The position numbers and the translations under genes were made by a program. The notes beneath the pieces are model-generated. The model worked only from the letters and a program-made list of their open reading frames with translations. It was not told the DNA's origin and did no database searches. A DNA stretch of 64,000 bases, taken from the NCBI GenBank assembly GCA_003586115.2, contig QVOM02000042.1:35612277-35676276 (forward strand), given 5' to 3'. Numbering within the stretch: the first letter of the stretch is position 1; every line of letters begins with the position of its first letter. The stretch is from Salvator merianae (Eukaryota > Chordata > Lepidosauria > Squamata > Teiidae). Below are positions 22,776 to 34,564 of this stretch, piece by piece.

Positions 22776-23092
22776 GTGGTGCAGATGCTGGCCCGCCTGC
22801 CATGACAGTGGCTGCAAAAACATCTGGTCACTGCCATGGTGAGCCGAGATGTGGCACACGACTGTGCAGCCATGCCACAGACTACAATGTTCGCATCTAG
22901 AAGCAGGTGCAAATGCTGCTGACTGGGAGCAGTCCAGCTGCTCCCAGTCAGACTGTGGACAGCAATTGTCCACGGCTAACAATATTTGGAATGTCTGCAG
23001 ATTCTCCCAAACAATGGGGCCTCTGCAAAGTGTGGACGCACTTGGCTGGTGAGCATCTGGATGCTCACTAGCAACAAAGTGCGAACACCCCT
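22776..23092. mobile_element. G-type DNA transposon, left-truncated
   Basis: Contains the G-family middle (CATGACAGTGGCTGC, GCACACGACTGTGCAGCC, GGGAGCAGTCCAGCTGCTCC). It ends with hairpin B (TGGTGAGCATCTGGATGCTC, 23047-23066) and AAAGTGCGAACACCCC. Confidence 0.7.
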
Positions 23093-23527
23093 ATGATAAA
23101 CTTTATACTATATATGACAATACACAGCATGGACATTTCAAACAGCATACCCAACAGACAATTTGGGGGAAACTGAGTCATATATATTTACCAAACACAT
23201 TTATATGCTTCCCTTCTTCCAAACAGGTTCAGAATGTTATACATAGGCCACCCATTCTCATTCTGTGCCCCAAACAATGTGGACTTGACTGAGAAACAGA
23301 GGGAGATTGTATCAAACCACCTAGCTTGCTATGTATTTGAATAGAATCTGAACCTTGGTTTGTCGCTCAACCAAACAGCTGCCTGGAAAGCAGAGGATCG
23401 CAGATCTTATTCTTGGGATCACCCCAAAATGTATGACAAGCCACTTCCATACCCTTGTCATGGAAACTGCACATTTCAAGGACAGTTGAAGTTCCCTTTT
23501 CCTCCTCCATGACCCATATCTAAAAAA

Positions 23528-24304
23528 CGGCCTGTTCGCACTTTGGCCTAGTAAGCATCCAGCATGCTTGCTAGGCAAGTGCATTCGCACCAGAAGACGG
23601 CTGCAGCAACCTGGAGTGGGCTTCATCCACTCCCGATTGCTACGATCGCTGATGCAGTAATTAGCAGTCTGCAACCTTACCTGAAGCTCAAAGTGAGCTT
23701 CAGGTAAGGTTGCATTTGCACCTACCTGCACCACGGCAGCAGCCATCTTCCAGGCAATGTGCCCATCACGCATGCATGATCCCGCAATCACACACGTGCA
23801 ATGGGGCAATCAGGCCCGATTGCACCTGCAATGCTGGATGGGGCCATGCTGCACCCCATCCCGCATTCTGATGCCTGATTGGACACGACCAGACGGTCAC
23901 TGTGGCAGTGACCAGCAAGTGTTGGGCCACTGCCATGGCAACTGGAAGGCCCATGCACTGCGCAAGCATGATGGCAGAACATGCCTGCGGGCTAGGCCCC
24001 TCACTGTAGTGCGATTGGGCCTACCCCATCGGGCCGTGCAGCGCCCTATTTGGGCCCACACAACCCAATTGCAGCAGCCCGATCAACCCAGTCGGGCTGT
24101 GCTGGCCCGATCGGGGCACTGCGTGCCCCAATCAGGTAGGCCCGATAGCGCTACAGCAAGGTAGCCACCATCAGGTGAGCCATGGTAGTCAACTTCAGGT
24201 GAGTTTTTAGGCTCCGCCATGCAGACAGTGTATGCACGATGGGTCTATTCCACCTTAGAATGGGTTAATTAGCCCACTCTAAGGTGGATAGTGCGAACAG
24301 GCCC
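23528..24304. mobile_element. G-type hairpin-ended DNA transposon, longest copy (777 bp)
   Basis: The left end GGCCTGTTCGCACTTTGGCC and the right end TAGTGCGAACAGGCCC are near-perfect terminal inverted repeats. A hairpin-B variant (CTAGTAAGCATCCAGCATGC) follows the left end. Hairpin A (CCACCTTAGAATGGG and partner, 24250-24287) precedes the right end. Flanking triplets AAA and ATA differ by one base. The interior is GC-rich with repeated CCCGATTG/CAATCGGG phrases. ORFs of 162 and 135 codons are not conserved in other copies. Confidence 0.8.
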
Positions 24305-25430
24305 ATACAGACCTTAAGATAACAATGAAGAGTTCTCCAGATGTCAGTAGACTATAGCTGTCATCATCCCTGACCAAGAACTGTAGATGGGTCTGTAATT
24401 CTTATGGAGAGAATTATCTTGAGTATTGCTACACCATATTATGCAATGTATTGCTTGTATATCAAACCATATTATTAGTGGCTTCCTTCTTCTCCCTCTC
24501 TCTCTCTCTCACACACACACGCACTTGTACTTGAAAGAAGGTGAAATCAGGAATAGAAACCCTAAGGAAAGGTCAGGATATACTCACTAAAAGCCTTGGG
24601 AAGTCTATTCAAGTTTATGCTCTATCTTCCTTCTGCGACATAATTTTGGATAACTCCATAGCCTTGAGCATTTCCTCTGTTCATGTAATTTCTCCCATTT
24701 TCTCCCATGTCACTAATTCAGTTTGACCTAACTAGGCATATTTGTTTATTTTCTTTCCCACTATAGCATCCGTTTTAGGATTTCTCTTGTAGCATTTTTT
24801 TAAAAAAAATTCCCACTGCCAATCATGGGCAAAATGGCATAGCATATGTAATCCATATGAAAACAATTTTTATTGTCTTTCCCATACATCTGCTTTCCAA
24901 CTCATGGTTGATTATCAGGATGGCATTCAAGAAGCTGGATGAAACTAGTTTTGGTTAAATATCTTTCAGCTTCAATAGCTCTGTTCTTTTAAAAAAGGAT
25001 TCACTTTAAAAAGTGGAATGATCCCCCACATATGTGCCTATGTAACAAATATTCTTACATCTTATTCTTATGCAGCTGGTATTACTTAATGTCTGAGTTT
25101 GGTGTACAGATTTGCTAAAATATATGCCAGCCAACGCAATGGCGCTATGCATAATAGAACCTGCACAGGGGTGGGGAGGTGCCAGTTGAAGCCTCATTTT
25201 TGATCTTCCCAAAATTTATTTTGATCCATAACAGATAAAAACACAGTTAAGGAAGTTAAAGATGAGGCTCTATGTGCCACCTCTAAGTGCTACCTCTAAG
25301 TGCCAGGTATGGAGATTCATGGCCTTCAAAGTCCCCAGCCAGGTCTGTATTGGTCATGTGCTGACTTTCAGCCTACAGGGGCATGCTTTCTGCACACCCC
25401 ATAATCCGGAACAGTTGATGTAGATCTCAT
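24305..25430. other. Unassigned sequence with microsatellite
   Basis: A (TC)n(AC)n tract lies at about 24493-24520. Otherwise no recognised repeat or gene. Confidence 0.5.
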
Positions 25431-25735
25431 AAATCATAAGAGGAGCCCTTCTGGATTAGGCCACAGCCTATCTAGTCCAGTGTCCTGTCTCACACAGTGG
25501 CCCACCACTTGCTTCTGGGCATTCTCAAACAGAGATGAAGGCAAAACTCTTACCTGCTCTCAACTCCCTGCAAATGGCCTTTAGAGGCATCCTGCCTGTC
25601 TCTCCAACCAGGAGGCAGTACCTAGGAATCCATTCTAGTAGCCTCCATGAATTTTATCTAACTCTTTTTTAAAGCTATTCAGGCTGGTTGCTGTCACCAC
25701 CTACTCCAACAGTAAATTCCACAGACCAGTGAAAA
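25431..25735 (-). mobile_element. CR1-like LINE 3' region fragment
   Basis: The plus strand shows the antisense sequence GGATTAGGCCACAGCCTATC, TAGTCCAGTGTCCTGTCTCA and GGCATCCTGCCTGTCTC, ending near AGTAAATTCCACAGACCAG. The layout parallels the antisense 3' part of CR1-family elements. A second copy is at 33201-33925. It is truncated where a G element starts. Confidence 0.6.
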
Positions 25736-25982
25736 TCATGCAGGCACGACTGGGTGACCGCACCAGCCTGGATGCTTCACCAACAGGTAGGTGAGAACAC
25801 ACCTTACCAGGAGGTGACTATCACCTCCTGGTAAGGTTGTGGAGCACTAATTAGTGTTCCACAGTTAGTAGCAATTGGGAGCCAATGTAGCCCGCTCCCG
25901 GCCACTCAGGCCTCTGCAAGGTGTGGATGCATTTGAGTAGCAAGCATGCTTGATGCTTGCTAGTAGCAAGTGTGAACAGGTC
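25736..25982. mobile_element. G-type DNA transposon, left-truncated
   Basis: Contains CACCTCCTGGTAAGGTTGTG and GTAGCAATTGGGAGCCAATG. It ends with the hairpin-B variant AGCAAGCATGCTTGATGCTT (25940-25959) then AAGTGTGAACAGGTC, as in 15113-15618. Confidence 0.7.
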
Positions 25983-26745
25983 ACAGCTTTCTTCCAACCG
26001 AATCCATGCTCAAACTGACCTTGGTTCTCCCAACTGCGTAATGTGGCTCCTCCCACTACCTCCTCTGAGTCAGCAGCTACTTGGGTCCTGTGGTATAAAA
26101 TTTCTTTATACTACCTTCCCCAGAAAAGTCAGAGCAGCAAAAGAACTAACTTCACCATGGTATTTAAATAGTATAGAAAGTAGGTGTAAAAAAAAGAAAG
26201 GAATCATTTTTTACCAGCTCTTGGAAACAGCATAAACATCTCTTATTAGCATAAACTATAAATATGAGTGATGAAAAAATATCAAAAGAAGCCACGCAGG
26301 TCTCGGTCTCCACATTTGGGATGTGACTCACTTTTTAAATTAATCACAGTGGCCAACAATTGATCACCAATTTTAAATTACAAAACCTCTTTTAACGTAC
26401 TAATGCTGCCCTCAAGCTGAATGTATTATGAAAATAAATGACAAAAATTATGAGGTTTTTCTGAACTATTTTTATTGCTTTCACCTGTGCATGTGGTAAT
26501 CACCCTGGTAATATGTTTTCCAAGTTCCATACTGCATCTAGGTTTTCCTCTTAATTAAATAAAATACCTCATATTATCCTGTAACTAGGTTTGCCCAGAG
26601 TGATCCCACTGAGAATTTTCCAAATATATTGTTTGGGGAAAGGTTATTTTCCATTTAAGTCATTCAATGCTGTTTTTAAACTAAGCAGACACCAAGCATT
26701 CTCCCCTATTATAGAGCTCCAGAACAGATAAGATTGCTTTCCTGA
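25983..26745. other. Unassigned AT-rich sequence
   Basis: No gene or repeat family is recognised. Confidence 0.45.
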
Positions 26746-27098
26746 CAGAGCTATGCAAAGTTCGGTTCATGTTCAAAAACTCAATTGAATAGTTTGTATT
26801 CACAGATGTTCACATTGAACCAAACGTGATGGTTCGCATATCCAGAATTCAGTCAAACCAAACCAGTCCCCACAGTTGTGAATATGAACAATTAGATTGA
26901 ACAGTACATGTTTACTGTAGTTTTGCCCTTGAAAAGGGCTTTTTCAATGGGAAAAAATGATTTTTTTTTTTATTTTTGAACAAGTTCAAAATGGAGCACA
27001 AACAACTGTTTGTTCAGTTAAATGGTTTGCCAGCGAACCAAACAAATGGATGTTTGATGGTGAGCCAAAGACACAATTTTTGTTCATGCACATCTCTG
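26746..27098. mobile_element. hAT-like MITE, 353 bp
   Basis: The left end CAGAGCTATGCAAAGTTCGG and the complement of the right end (CAGAGATGTGCATGAAC) form a terminal inverted repeat of the CAGNGNTGTGCA type used by hAT elements. The flanking octamers TTTCCTGA (26738-26745) and CTTCCTTA (27099-27106) match at 6 of 8 positions, consistent with an aged 8-bp duplication. Repeated GGTTC/GAACC motifs fill the interior. No transposase. Confidence 0.75.
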
Positions 27099-27106
27099 CT
27101 TCCTTA

Positions 27107-27679
27107 AACATGTGATTTACATATGACTGCTTAAGCACATCCTACCCGTGTTTACTCCAAAATGCTATTGTGATGAGCTGTGCCACTTTATAGCATGGGC
27201 AATTCGTTCTTGGTTCCGCAGCTAAACAGTGTCCTGAATGATATCATCTACTGGCATGTAAGCAGAGGATAACATTGACTAAGGCAGCCTGCTCATTCCC
27301 AGAAAGTTCCAACATGAAAACAGATGACAGATTAAACCTTATACAGTTGCTAAAAAATAGAGCTTTCTATCTAACAGACCAAAACATTATATATATAAGC
27401 ATTGTATGTACGTATGTATGTATGGGTGTGTGTGTGTGTATACACACACACACACACACCTGTAAGAACTGTGATACTTTAAAAGAGCTTTAGCTTAGAA
27501 AATAGAGGAAATATTCATGCTTTTTTTCCCCTGAGATCTATTTACATTCCAAGTGCCCACAAAAAACTTCTAAATTAACACTGGGTTGTTGTTGTTGTTT
27601 TGGGGGGGAATCTCTGTCCTAGGGTTCAAATTCAGTATTTAACCCTTGCTACACTTTCCAGGACAAGACCTATCTCATT
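27107..27679. other. Unassigned sequence with microsatellite
   Basis: A (TATG)n/(GT)n/(CA)n compound microsatellite spans about 27406-27460. The rest is unassigned. Confidence 0.5.
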
Positions 27680-27976
27680 CGCAGTACAAATGCACAGACA
27701 CATTGCACGTGGAGGCTGCACCTGCGCGATCACCCGATTGCACCTGGGTGCTCCTGCATGCTGCACAGTGCTGCTGATTATCATGGCAGCAGTCAGACAC
27801 TTCCTGGCCACTATCACGGTGAGCATTGAGCCAGGACATTCACATTGCAAATGCTGGTATTCTGCTTGACTTTAAGACTAGGGTGATGTGTTGTGGACGA
27901 TGTCCACGCTGCATGGTCAATTCCACGTTAGAATAGGATAATTATCCTGTTCTAACGTGGAAAGTGCAAAAACACT
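27680..27976. mobile_element. G-type DNA transposon, left-truncated
   Basis: Contains ATCATGGCAGCAGTCAGACA and GGCCACTATCACGGTGAG from the G middle. It ends with the best-preserved hairpin A (27921-27962) and a decayed terminal repeat AAGTGCAAAAACACTG. Confidence 0.65.
27921..27962. repeat. 42-bp palindrome (G-family hairpin A)
   Basis: TTCCACGTTAGAATAGGATA pairs with the following half around an AATT centre. The full 42 bp is self-complementary except for one mismatched pair. Confidence 0.9.
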
Positions 27977-29565
27977 GTATGTGTTCCAAGCAGTGTTGAG
28001 GGCAAATTAGCATTTACACAGCAGTCGGGAAAGATTTGCACAGCAGGCGGAGAGGCATGTATCCAAACTGGGCTTTGATCTGTATTGGATCAGAGTCCAG
28101 TCTGGCATAATGGAAGGGGGGGGGGCTCAAACACAGAGCTGCTATCCCTATCCTACTGTCCCACTATCATGGCTTCACTGGCCATCCCAGGAAGATTGAC
28201 TCCAAAAATTATGGCTGGGCAGTCAAGACAATACTTGAAATGGTACCAAGACCTGCTGTTCTTATTAAAAAGGATGGCGGGGGAGAGGAAGGTTCGTGAA
28301 TGAAACCAGCCTTCCCTGAAATTCAATTTATGGGGGATGAATAGTCTTACAGCAACGAGGGTGGGTGGGTGGGGAATATATGGCCGAGCCCTATCACTGC
28401 ATAATTGCCATTTGTGTAGACTCTTGGCATCGTTGTGCAGTCTTTCCTTAAGAAATTGTTCAATCCCCAGCCGAACAAAAGTGCCAAGCTTTGACAAATT
28501 GGACTTGATGCTTTTGCTTTTCCAGTTTGCCATTCTTCGGGTTGCCCTGACATTACCCTGTTATGAGTAACATATTTGTAAGTTCACTGCTCCTGTACCA
28601 GGATTATTATCAGGAAACTGGAGCTGATTAAACGGCTTCTCATTTGCCGCCACCGCCAAGACCTTAATGCTTGGAAGAGATACAAAAGGGCATAGAAAAT
28701 CCATTCTAACGCCAAACAGAATGGTCTGTATTTACAGTAGGTTGAAACAGGCAGTCTTGAATACATAATATTCAAGCAGGTGTCTTTCTCCTGGATTGCC
28801 GAGACAGAGAGAGAGAGAAGGAAAAGAAGGAAGGAAGATTATTCAATATGTTACTGTGTAGTCTTTCCATTTTGTTTCTTTTCTTTTAGCAAGCATTTAT
28901 ATATCATTATCTTCTGTTAAATATGCCACTTCTACAATCCCAGTAATAATGAAAATAGTAGCCAAAACTCACGTCATGTTGCAAAAGGCTGATATGTAAC
29001 AGCAGGAAAAAAATAACTCTGTAAATGGATTGGTTAGAACTCTTCCAATTTTTTTTCCAGTAGAGTAACTTGTTCAAAGAAGCACTGACATTGTATGTTC
29101 AGAAAATGTACTTGATCATCAGCCTGAGTATCAGCTAAGAGGGTTTTTTAAAGGGCTGTCTGCAGTGGGAGAAACTCCCATCCCCCATCCCCACTCTATG
29201 ATACCAAGCCGAGCAAATTCCAGACCATGTTTAATGAGCACATATTTTATACAAATAAGCTCAAAAGAGTGTACCCATCTCTAATTAAAAGAGAAAAGAA
29301 GCATTTGTCCTAATTGGGCAGCATAGCTGAAGAATTAATTGTGAGACTGCTTAGAATTGCAATCTTATGGCCCAGTTGGCAGAGAAATGCTTGCTTGAAT
29401 CCATAGGGTATACAAAACATAATAACTAGATGCTTTCCTCTTTTTTAAACATTCAGGTTCATGGGCAGCATTGAAACTTCATATCTCAATCTATCGTGAG
29501 CATAATATTGTAAGCCATGATTGAAGAAGGCATATCTCTGTTGTTTAACAAGGGGTTTTAATTAA
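27977..29565. other. Unassigned, possibly unique host sequence
   Basis: A G run lies at 28116-28125. The 126-codon minus-strand frame at 28153-28533 has no domain I recognise. A short (GA)n tract lies at about 28805-28820. No repeat family is recognised, so this is one of the better candidates for host-specific sequence. Confidence 0.45.
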
Positions 29566-30027
29566 GGGCCTTTTTGCACTTTCCACCTTGGAATGTTCAA
29601 ATCTGAACATTCTAAGGTAGAACAGTTCCTGCAGTGTGGTGGCTGTCCGCACTGCGAGGGCTGCAACATCCCGGAAATGGGCTTCCAGCACTTGTAGTGC
29701 AAATGCTGGTCCCCCCCCCCCGCCATGACAGCGACTGGGGAAACATCTGGCCACTGCCATGGTGACGGGAGGTAGCACGTGACTGCGCAGCTGCAGTCAC
29801 AGCCACAGCTGCACCATGGCTTGCAGTGTTCACACTAGGAATGCTTCATACCGGGAGCAGTCCTGCTGCTCCTGGTAAAGCTGTGGAGCACAATTTTGTG
29901 CTCCACAGCTAGTAGCCATCAGGAGTGGCTGTAGCCGGCTCCCGATCGTGAGGACCTCCGTGAACTGCAGATGCACTTCTCTAGTGAGCATCTGATCACT
30001 CACGAGAATGTACATGCGAACAGGTCC
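29566..30027. mobile_element. G-type hairpin-ended DNA transposon (462 bp)
   Basis: The left end GGGCCTTTTTGCACTTTCC leads into hairpin A (CCTTGGAATGTTCAAATCTG and partner). The right side has hairpin B in altered form (AGTGAGCATCTGATCACTCA) and ends ATGCGAACAGGTCC. Flanking triplets TAA and CAA differ by one base. It is very similar to 48288-48719, including the GTGGAGCACAATTTTGTGCT inner palindrome. A C homopolymer at about 29711-29720 is private to this copy. Confidence 0.8.
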
Positions 30028-30947
30028 CAAGTCTCTAGAAAACATTTAGAGAGGATTTCTTCAAAATTATGAAAAAAGTAATTGTTATAGTCCCATTAGA
30101 AAGTTATAAAAAGTGCTGGGAAGAATTCATATTTTTTCTGGATGATGCCTGGTGCTGCCAAGAGTAGTCTTGTGGCACAATTTGGAACGTTCTGGCACAA
30201 GTTTTGGGATGCATTCGTTAGTTCTGCTTCCCATTCCCAAGCAGAGATCTCTAGCAAAGAGATTTGGTAGAATTGGTTCTTCCTGTTTTGCTTCTATCTC
30301 ACTTTACCTTGAAGTACCAACAAAAGCATGTTAGGGCGACACTCAAGTCTGCCCAGCCAAGAGTTTGTGCAGCAGAATGTAGTAGATTGTGTTCTGCCTC
30401 AAGCATCATCAAGAAAATTGTCTGCTAAATGGCAGTGCCAGAACCTTTAGAGCTTAAACCTCATGTGCAAAGTAGGAGAAGTGACTGTCAGAAACAGGCT
30501 TGGGCATGTGGCATAACTAGCGCTGCAAAAATCATCACTTCCAGTTGTGCGGCAAAGATACTTTTAGAGACATTACTATGCAAATTACTTAAGACGCAGT
30601 CCAAGGGCTCAGCTACACCTATGTTTTCATTCACCTTTGATCAACCTCTGGACTAGTGAAGGGAACTCAGCAGCAAAGTGACAGGGAATTGGCCTTTGAC
30701 GTTATCTAGCCCAAAAGTGCATTTAGTGAGAAGCGGATAAGGTCCAGTCACAAAGGCTTTTACCACGACAGCAGGTGAAAAGATTTTGGTGTGTTGCTCA
30801 GTTGTCTTTTGGTTAGCTGAAACTTGGGGAAGAAACATTTTTTTTTTTTTAAAAAAAAAAAAGCTGGTGACTGACAAAAAGTGCATCTGCTATGGAAGGG
30901 AGAAGAAGCTGGCAGAGTTACTTGGAATGAGTTGAGGCAGAATATAG
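30028..30947. other. Unassigned sequence
   Basis: A T run meets an A run at 30839-30862. No gene or repeat family is recognised. Confidence 0.45.
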
Positions 30948-31355
30948 GGGCCTTTCTGTACTTACCTTAGAGCTGAATCAGTGCACGCTGTAGTCCTCTT
31001 CTGGGTCTGTTTTGTCCGCATGTTGGTGTAGACTAAAGAAGACCTTCCTCCTCTGGTATGCTCCAGCTGCATGAGTCAGAGTGTATTCTGGATCAGGAGC
31101 CCCAAAATGGCCTCCTCATCCACTTCAGGGCCTGAATACCACTAGGCCTGGAAAACAAGGTCTATCAGTCCACTAGGGCCATGGGGCCCCATGATATGCC
31201 TTGTTGCACCTCCACAATGGGTCCTCCAGGGACTTTCATTTCTGGCCTTCAGAACCAGTACAGGGGCTGGTCTAGAACAAATCAGAACTATCCCTTGCTT
31301 GATCCAGGTCCAGATCCACAGATCCAGACCTACACAGGTAAGTGCAGAAGGGTCC
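30948..31355. mobile_element. M-type DNA transposon, intact (408 bp)
   Basis: The left end GGGCCTTTCTGTACTTACC and the right end GGTAAGTGCAGAAGGGTCC are matching terminal inverted repeats. Exact TAG triplets flank it at 30945-30947 and 31356-31358. It is the reference copy for the M family: its internal order of phrases explains the broken copies at 7740-8250 and 31860-32330. No coding capacity. Confidence 0.85.
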
Positions 31356-31358
31356 TAG

Positions 31359-31859
31359 GCTGTGTTCACATGTGGCAAACAAAATGTGGGTCAAAGTGCC
31401 TTAGGGAGGGTAAGCATGTGGCCCTTGTGTTCTCATTCCACCTCTAATCCTCTTTTTCTAGCCTAAAATATTCATGAGGAGGGGGAGGGACAGACTAATG
31501 TGTGAACAATCCTATCTGTGAACCATCTCGAAGCCACCTCAGAGAATAAATGCGTTTACCGAATGAACACAACCATAAGGTGCTTGTGCTGGAAAGAGAT
31601 GGGAGAAAGAAGAGCTTAAGTCAAGCTAACAGCAATGAATGCGAACATTCATAAAGCAGAATGAAGGGGTTCAGGAATATTGTGTGGGTGTGGACCCCCA
31701 AAACTGTTCCCAAACGCCTGCATATCTTTCTAATTGTAAGACGATTCAGTCAGGGTGCGAGCAACTGCAGAGCCCGTTGAACTGTTTCATTTACTGGAAT
31801 TAAAGAGTTGATGGCTGTCACTGCCCTTTCCAAGTCTTCTTGTGAGAACAGGAGGCATA
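31359..31859. other. Unassigned sequence
   Basis: No gene or repeat family is recognised. Confidence 0.45.
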
Positions 31860-32330
31860 GGGCCTTTTCACACTGGGCAGTAGAACGGACCATGATCCAA
31901 TATAAGTTTCTGCATTTGCACACTAATGCAGACTAGCAGAGGCCGTGCCCCCTCATAATATGCTCTGTCTGCCAAGGACAGAGTGTAGACCGGGCTAGGC
32001 ACCAGCGACGGCTTGTTGCTTTAAGAACGGGGGGTCACAAGCCATGGGAAGGGGAGATCGCTGGCCGTGGGGCCTCCTTAGTGATGCAGCTAGCTGTTGC
32101 AGGACCTGCCCAGGGAGGGGCGTGGTTTTGCATCCAGCGATCTCTCCTTCCCGTGGCTTGCAAACCCCCGTTCTTAAAGCAATGAGCCGTCGCTGCTGGG
32201 CTCTCAAAATGGTGTCCTGATCCAGGGACCATTTAGTAAGATCCAGGAGACTCTTTTCAGTCGTGTAGCAAGGCATTCCACTGAAATGCCCCCCCTACCA
32301 GAAACTCTGAAGGCCAGTTACATTACAGCC
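31860..32330. mobile_element. M-type DNA transposon carrying a nested hAT-like MITE
   Basis: The left end GGGCCTTTTCACACTGG is followed by M-family sequence (CATAATATGCTCTGTCTGCC, GAGTGTAGACCGGGCTAGG). It resumes after the insertion with CTCAAAATGGTGTCCTGATC and GTAGCAAGGCATTCCACTG. The right terminal repeat is not clear. Confidence 0.55.
32003..32195. mobile_element. hAT-like hairpin MITE (CAGYGRCGGC family), copy 1, 193 bp
   Basis: The left end CAGCGACGGCTTGTTGCTTT pairs with the right end AAAGCAATGAGCCGTCGCTG. Pairing extends inward through TTAAGAACGGGGG and the GGGAAGGGGAGATCGCTGG region, so the element is nearly one long hairpin. The flanking octamers CTAGGCAC and CTGGGCTC match at 6 of 8 positions, as expected for an old hAT-type insertion. 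It is nested in an M element. Confidence 0.72.
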
Positions 32331-32716
32331 AGGAGGGAATGTGGGTGTGGCAGCTGTGGCAGCCAGGCCCCCTCACTTCTACTCTAAGTATACTGCTCAG
32401 CACATGCTCCAAGTAAAATACCTGCAGAAAAACACTTGTCTGGTGATTGACAGATGGAACACCAATCACCTCAGGTCCCACAGGGGCTGGGGGTTGCTGA
32501 TGAGCTGTGCTTGCCTGAATGATCCCAGCACTGTAAGCCTTAAACTCTTCATTTTGAATGGGAGTTCAGTGCACTGAACTTTGGCTCCTCTTTAATCCGT
32601 CTCCTCACCAGTGTGTGTAAGCGCAGTTTGTATTTATATTTTTTCCAATACAATGGCGGATGACAGGAGGAAGCAGATGACCATTAATCTCCTGTCCTGA
32701 ACCTTATGAACCTGGT
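32331..32716. other. Unassigned sequence
   Basis: No gene or repeat family is recognised. Confidence 0.4.
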
Positions 32717-33020
32717 GGAGGCATGGTGGCGCAGGTGGCTAAGGCACTGATCTTTCAATAGGAGGATCGGAGTTCGAGGCCCTTGTCTGCCATGTAGAGG
32801 GGATGAGCACCCTCTACTGGCCTCTAGCTCCAGTCAACCTAGCTGTTCGAAAGCAAGTAATTGCAAGTAGATAAATAGGGAGCATCACATTGTGTTGATG
32901 CGGAAGATAGATAGATGTAAGCCTTCGGGCGAAAAATAACCTTGTGAGCCGCTTTGAGTCAGCTTCGGCCGAAAAAAGTGGGGTATAAAAACCAAATTCT
33001 TCCTCTTCTTCTTCTTCTTA
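32717..33020 (+). mobile_element. tRNA-derived SINE with L2-like tail, full length
   Basis: The tRNA-like head has an A box TGGCGCAGGTGG (32727-32738) and a B box GTTCGAGGC (32772-32780). The body includes GTAATTGCAAGTAGATAAAT. The tail has GCCGCTTTGAGTCAGCTTCG then GGGGTATAAAAACC and a (TTC)n end. It is the most complete of three copies, and the intact pol III boxes suggest it was once transcribable. A functional tRNA is excluded by the unrelated body and lack of a cloverleaf. Confidence 0.9.
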
Positions 33021-33200
33021 TCATATTTCTTAAATTACCTCAGCTATTTCTCTTGCTTCTCATTTGTGCTTCAAACAGACAAGCTGGGTGTACGACTGTG
33101 GCATTACACCATTATGACTCTGGCATCACAGCACTTCGGTAACACCTTGTCTACATATGGAACAAGATGGCCACTGGGCCATAATGAGCATAACAATATA

Positions 33201-33543
33201 AGAGAACGTAAGAACATATGAAAAACTATGCTGGATCAGGCTGCAGTTCCAGATGGGATGTTGTATTAAGTCCAGCATCTGAATTCGCACAGTGACAAGC
33301 AATTTGCTTCTGGGCACTCTCAAGCAGAAGACAAAGGCAAAACACTCACTGGCTCTCAACTCCCTGCAAATGGCCTTTAGAGACATCCTGCCTGTCTCTC
33401 CGCTCTGGAGGTAGCATCTAGGCATCCAGACTAGTAGCTATTGAAACATCTATCCTGCACGACTTTGTCCAGCCTCTTCTTAAACCCATCCACCTAGTGG
33501 CCTTCATTACTTCTTATGGTAGTAAATTCCAAAGAATAATGAC
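33201..33543 (-). mobile_element. CR1-like LINE 3' region, first part
   Basis: The antisense repeat is the same as at 25431-25735 (GGATCAGGCTGCAGTTCCAG, CTCAACTCCCTGCAAATGGC, GGCCTTTAGAGACATCCTGC). It breaks at 33543 where a hAT-like MITE is inserted. Confidence 0.65.
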
Positions 33544-33742
33544 CAGTGGCAGTCCATCACTTTAAGGATGGATATTCAGAACCCACGGGAAGGCGGAGAT
33601 TGTTGTTCATGGGGCCTCCTGGCCTCCATACTCTTGCAGCAGCCTGTGGCAACAATACAGAGGTCCGGAGGCCCTGCAAAGAGCGATCTCCCCCTTCCCA
33701 CAGGTTCCGAACACCCGCCCTTAAAGCGACGGGCCGCTGCTG
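33544..33742. mobile_element. hAT-like hairpin MITE (CAGYGRCGGC family), copy 2, 199 bp
   Basis: The left end CAGTGGCAGTCCATCACTTT and the right end AAAGCGACGGGCCGCTGCTG pair imperfectly. The flanking octamers ATAATGAC and CCAACGAC match at 5 of 8 positions. It lies inside a CR1-like LINE whose two halves rejoin when it is removed. Confidence 0.72.
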
Positions 33743-33925
33743 CCAACGACCCTTTGGCTAAAAAGATACTTCCCCTTGTTGGTCTTAACTTTCCTGCCCA
33801 TCAGCTTCATAGAGTGGCCCCTGGTTCTAGTGTTGTGTGACTGAGAATGTATTTTTTCTCGATCCACCTTTTCTGCACTATGCATGATTGTATAAACTTT
33901 AATCAGATCCCCTCTTAAACACTAC
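33743..33925 (-). mobile_element. CR1-like LINE 3' region, second part
   Basis: Continues 33201-33543: AAAAGATACTTCCCCTTGTT, then CCCATCAGCTTCATAGAGTG, GGCCCCTGGTTCTAGTGTTG and ATCAGATCCCCTCTTAAAC. These correspond to the antisense CR1 region that elsewhere reads TCTCCCCTCAGCC. Confidence 0.65.
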
Positions 33926-34564
33926 CTTTGAGCAGTTAATGCCATATTGGTGTTTCTTTTCAAAGAGGCATAACTGCCTCTCATTGCGGCCCAAATGTGC
34001 AACTTCATGTACTCACTCTGCATCTAGATAAAAAGTCTTCAAGAAGCTGTGACACTGGATTCATACGATGTCATGACAAAGAGAACTCCCAACAATAGTT
34101 GCAACAACTGATACTTAAAGGGAATTTGAGACAAAACTTCTTTAACATCAAAAATGTTGCAACCTTGCACAAACTGGAACGTTACTAGTATCACTTATTT
34201 TATTTCTTATGGCATTATAATTTTGTTTCGTATCTGTTTTTTATTCAGTCGGATGTTATTATCATGTGTTGTGGCCATTCTGGTTTGTATTAAAATTGTC
34301 TTCTTTACAAACCTAGCATGAACTTCAGGTTTTTGTGATAAATACATTTATCTGTCTTTCTATCTTTTTTAGGATTCTACATTTCCTTCTTTACTTAAGG
34401 TTTAATAAAAAACACATTTGATACATAGAAACTGAAATTCTATAAGAATCAAGGAATACAAAGCATTCTGAAAGATAAATTTGATACAGGAAAATAATTG
34501 GGACAAACTTCTTGCAAACAAAAGATCAGATGGAGTCAAGAATGGAGTAGTTCACAGAATACAG
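33926..34564. other. Unassigned AT-rich sequence
   Basis: No gene or repeat family is recognised. Confidence 0.45.

Noticed and set aside
23321..23809. 162-codon minus-strand frame
   Set aside because: It crosses the border of a G transposon and has no counterpart in other G copies.
32717..32790. Functional tRNA gene
   Set aside because: The A and B boxes belong to a tRNA-derived SINE. The sequence continues into the SINE body and L2-like tail and does not fold as a tRNA with paired acceptor ends.
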